From: Nocardia inohanensis NBRC 100128
GTDB lineage: Bacteria; Actinomycetota; Actinomycetes; Mycobacteriales; Mycobacteriaceae
DNA length: 64,000 nt
Reading direction: 5' to 3'
NCBI RefSeq assembly: GCF_001612945.1
Contig: NZ_BDBK01000007.1
Location: 124,001-188,000, forward strand
The notes under the pieces are model-generated. The model was not told the DNA's origin, did no database searches, and worked only from the letters and a program-made list of their open reading frames with translations. The position numbers were made by a program, and so were the translations under genes. Positions 62,050-64,000 of the stretch are shown here, piece after piece (the first letter of the stretch is position 1; every line of letters starts with the position of its first letter).

Positions 62050-62978
62050 GCGCCCACGTGAGTGGAAATTCGACACCGGAACTGGGACCCGTTCCCGATG
62101 AGGGCGAGGTCGTCCTCTACGAGAAGCGCGGACCGATCGCGGTCGTCACGCTGAACCGTCCGGATTACCGGAACGCGCAGAACTCGGTCATGACCTACGC
62201 ACTCGATGCCGCCTTCACGCGGGCGGTCGAGGATGCCGAGGTCAAGGTCATTGTATTGGCCGGGGCCGGAAAGCATTTCAGCGCCGGACACGATATCGGG
62301 ACGCCGGGGCGCGATCACCACATCTCGTACGAGAACAAGGCCGCGCTGTGGTGGGACCATGTGGACCGGCCGGGCGGTGACCAGCGGTTCGCGCGCGAAT
62401 CAGAGGTGTACCTGGGTATGTGCCGGCGCTGGCGGGAGATCCCCAAGCCGACCATCGCCATGGTGCAGGGCGCGTGCATCGCCGGTGCGTTGATGCTGGC
62501 CTGGTCCTGCGACATGATCGTCGCCTCCGAGGACGCGTTCTTCTCCGATCCGGTTGTGCGGATGGGCATTCCGGGCGTCGAGTACTTCGCGCACCCGTGG
62601 GTGCTGGGGCCGCGCCGCGCCAAGGAGATCCTGTTCACCGGTGAACGCTTCACCGCCGCACAGGCTTACGAGTGGGGCATGCTGAACCGCGTTGTGCCGC
62701 GCGAAGAATTGGAATCGCACACCATGGCGCTCGCCGAGAAGATCTCGGAGATGCCGCAATTCGGGTTGGCGCTGACCAAGAAGGCAGTCAACCAGTGCGA
62801 GGACCTGATGGGTATGCGCGCCGGCATGGATTCGGTGTTCGGGCTGCACCATTTCGCGCACGCGCACAATGCCGAGGTCGGAGCGGACTCGCTGGGCGGG
62901 ATGAACGCCAAGTCCATGAAAGCCGCCGCGGCGAGCCGCGAATCGAGTGCAGCGACAGATATGAACGGGGCGAAGTAA
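62046..62978 (+). CDS. echA13: enoyl-CoA hydratase, EchA13-like
   Basis: A 310-residue crotonase-fold protein. VVTLNRPDYRNAQNSVM, GKHFSAGHDIGTPGRDHH, ACIAGALMLAWSCDMIVASEDAFFSDPVVRMGIPGVEYFAHPWVLG and FTGERFTAAQAYEWGMLNRVVP are conserved. I recognise the closest match as mycobacterial EchA13, thought to hydrate the double bond made by FadE30. In M. tuberculosis that gene sits elsewhere with fadE17/fadE18; here it is inside the fadD3-fadE31 operon. GTG at 62046 overlaps fadD3; its stop adjoins the fadE31 start. Confidence 0.85.
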   Translation: MSAHVSGNSTPELGPVPDEGEVVLYEKRGPIAVVTLNRPDYRNAQNSVMTYALDAAFTRAVEDAEVKVIVLAGAGKHFSAGHDIGTPGRDHHISYENKAALWWDHVDRPGGDQRFARESEVYLGMCRRWREIPKPTIAMVQGACIAGALMLAWSCDMIVASEDAFFSDPVVRMGIPGVEYFAHPWVLGPRRAKEILFTGERFTAAQAYEWGMLNRVVPREELESHTMALAEKISEMPQFGLALTKKAVNQCEDLMGMRAGMDSVFGLHHFAHAHNAEVGADSLGGMNAKSMKAAAASRESSAATDMNGAK

Positions 62979-64000
62979 GTGGATCTCGAATTCGACGCCA
63001 AGACCGAGGAATTCCGCCGCGAGGTGCGGGAATTCCTGGCCGCCAATGTGCCCGCCGAACCGCTGCCGTCCATGGACACCAAGGAAGGCTTCGAGGCGCA
63101 CCGGGCGTGGGAGGCCAAGCTGGCCGAGGCCCGATTGTCCTGTGTGGCATGGCCCGCCGAGTACGGCGGCCGTGACGCCTCGCTGACCGAGTGGGTCATC
63201 TTCGAGGAGGAGTACTACGCGGCCGGTGCGCCGGGCCGGGTCTCCCAGAACGGCATCTTCCTGCTCGCGCCGACGCTGTTCGAGCACGCCACCCCGGAGC
63301 AGCTGGCGCGGTTCCTGCCGAGAATGGCGCGCGCCGACGACATCTGGGCGCAGGCGTGGTCCGAGCCGGAGGCCGGCTCCGATCTGGCCGGTATCCGCTC
63401 GACCGCCAAGCGCACCGAGGGCGGCTGGCTGCTCAACGGGCAGAAGACCTGGAGCTCGCGAGCCTCGTTCGCGGACTGGGGATTCGGGCTGTTCCGCAGC
63501 GATCCGGAGGCCGAGCGCCATCGCGGCCTCACCTACGTGATGTTCCCGCTCACCGCGGCAGGCGTCACCGTGCGCCCGATCCCGCAGCTGGACGGCGAGC
63601 CGGGTTTCGCGGAGATCTTCCTCGACAATGTGTTCGTGCCCGACTCCGATGTGATCGGCGAGGCCAATAACGGCTGGAAGGTCGCGATGGCGACCTCCAG
63701 CAACGAGCGCGGGCTCTCACTGCGCTCCCCCGGCCGGTTCAATGCCACCGTCGCCAAGCTCATCGAGCTGTGGAAGTCGGCGGCAGCCGAAACCGACACC
63801 GCCGTCAGCGATCGCGTCGTCGACGCCTGGGTCGGAGCCGAAGCGTACCGCCTCAACACCTGGGCCACCGTCACCCGCCTGGCCGAAGGCGGCCAGCTGG
63901 GCGCGGAATCCTCGGTGAACAAGGTGTTCTGGTCCGAACTGGACATCGCCATGCACGAAACCGCGCTGGATCTGCACGGTGCCGCCGCCGAACAGGAGTC
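62979..64000 (+). CDS. fadE31: acyl-CoA dehydrogenase FadE31 (cut by the window edge)
   Basis: At least 340 residues without a stop up to the right edge of the window. It opens VDLEFDAKTEEFRREVREFLAANVPAEPLPSMDTKEGFEAHRAWEAKLAEARLSCVAWPAEYGGRDAS and continues with AQAWSEPEAGSDLAGIRSTA and LNGQKTWSSRASFADWGFGLF, the FAD and substrate motifs of an acyl-CoA dehydrogenase. GTG at 62979 is directly after the echA13-like stop. Order matches M. tuberculosis fadD3-fadE31 (Rv3561-Rv3562), which has fadE32 and fadE33 next; these would follow beyond the edge. It acts late in ring C/D catabolism. Confidence 0.88.
   Translation, partial: MDLEFDAKTEEFRREVREFLAANVPAEPLPSMDTKEGFEAHRAWEAKLAEARLSCVAWPAEYGGRDASLTEWVIFEEEYYAAGAPGRVSQNGIFLLAPTLFEHATPEQLARFLPRMARADDIWAQAWSEPEAGSDLAGIRSTAKRTEGGWLLNGQKTWSSRASFADWGFGLFRSDPEAERHRGLTYVMFPLTAAGVTVRPIPQLDGEPGFAEIFLDNVFVPDSDVIGEANNGWKVAMATSSNERGLSLRSPGRFNATVAKLIELWKSAAAETDTAVSDRVVDAWVGAEAYRLNTWATVTRLAEGGQLGAESSVNKVFWSELDIAMHETALDLHGAAAEQE

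Overview
The window is high-GC DNA with strong third-position G/C bias, GTG starts and 4-base gene overlaps. It comes from a mycolic-acid-containing actinomycete and looks most like Nocardia or a close relative. This is judged from protein sequences I recognise and from gene order shared with the Mycobacterium tuberculosis cholesterol locus. No database search was possible.

Layout. (1) 0-9.5 kb is housekeeping and mixed: TetR regulator, AspB-type aminotransferase, M23 peptidase, purD, PH-domain protein, HIT protein, the PhoP-PhoR two-component system, a tRNA-Thr(UGU), an orphan MbtH protein and an alpha/beta hydrolase. (2) 9.7-12.3 kb holds otsA and an SDR. (3) 12.4-22.5 kb is a complete mce4 sterol-import operon on the minus strand (yrbE4A-yrbE4B-mce4A-F-mam4A-mam4B), tightly overlapped and ended by a terminator. 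(4) 22.8-39.5 kb is KstR-regulon sterol side-chain catabolism: hsd4A, fdxD, fadE26, fadE27, fadD19, an F420/LLM oxidoreductase, an OB-fold protein with ltp4 and ltp3, a ketosteroid-isomerase-like protein, cyp125 and fadA5. It is interrupted by a maleylpyruvate-isomerase-fold protein, a glycosyltransferase, a VOC protein and a SigG-like sigma factor. (5) 39.5-45 kb is an accessory island: a structured non-coding stretch, an EspR-like HTH gene broken by one extra base, and a predicted operon of a Gly-Ser-Ala repeat surface protein, an ImmA/IrrE-type metallopeptidase and a multi-pass membrane protein. (6) 45.1-64 kb is KstR2-regulon ring C/D catabolism: two SDRs, echA20, ipdA, ipdB, ipdC, fadA6, kstR2, ipdF, fadE30, fadD3, an echA13-like gene and the start of fadE31. 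It is interrupted by a phosphoesterase, a nucleobase permease, a YbaB-like protein and a Tat-exported multicopper oxidase.

How it works together. Mce4 imports sterol. Hsd4A, CYP125, FadD19, FadE26/27, the Ltp proteins and FadA5 activate and shorten the side chain; the FadD19-Ltp3-Ltp4 block suggests use of C24-branched plant sterols as well as cholesterol. FadD3, FadE30, the crotonase, IpdF, FadA6, IpdC, EchA20 and IpdAB degrade the remaining hydrindane rings. Nine 14-bp sequences resembling KstR operators and three KstR2 operators lie at the expected promoters, so the two regulons can be read directly from the DNA. The KstR gene, ring A/B genes and the rest of the fadE31-33 block are not in the window.

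The most novel part is the 39.5-44.3 kb island: the frameshifted EspR homologue, the structured RNA-like stretch before it, and the repeat-protein/metallopeptidase/membrane-protein operon facing it.
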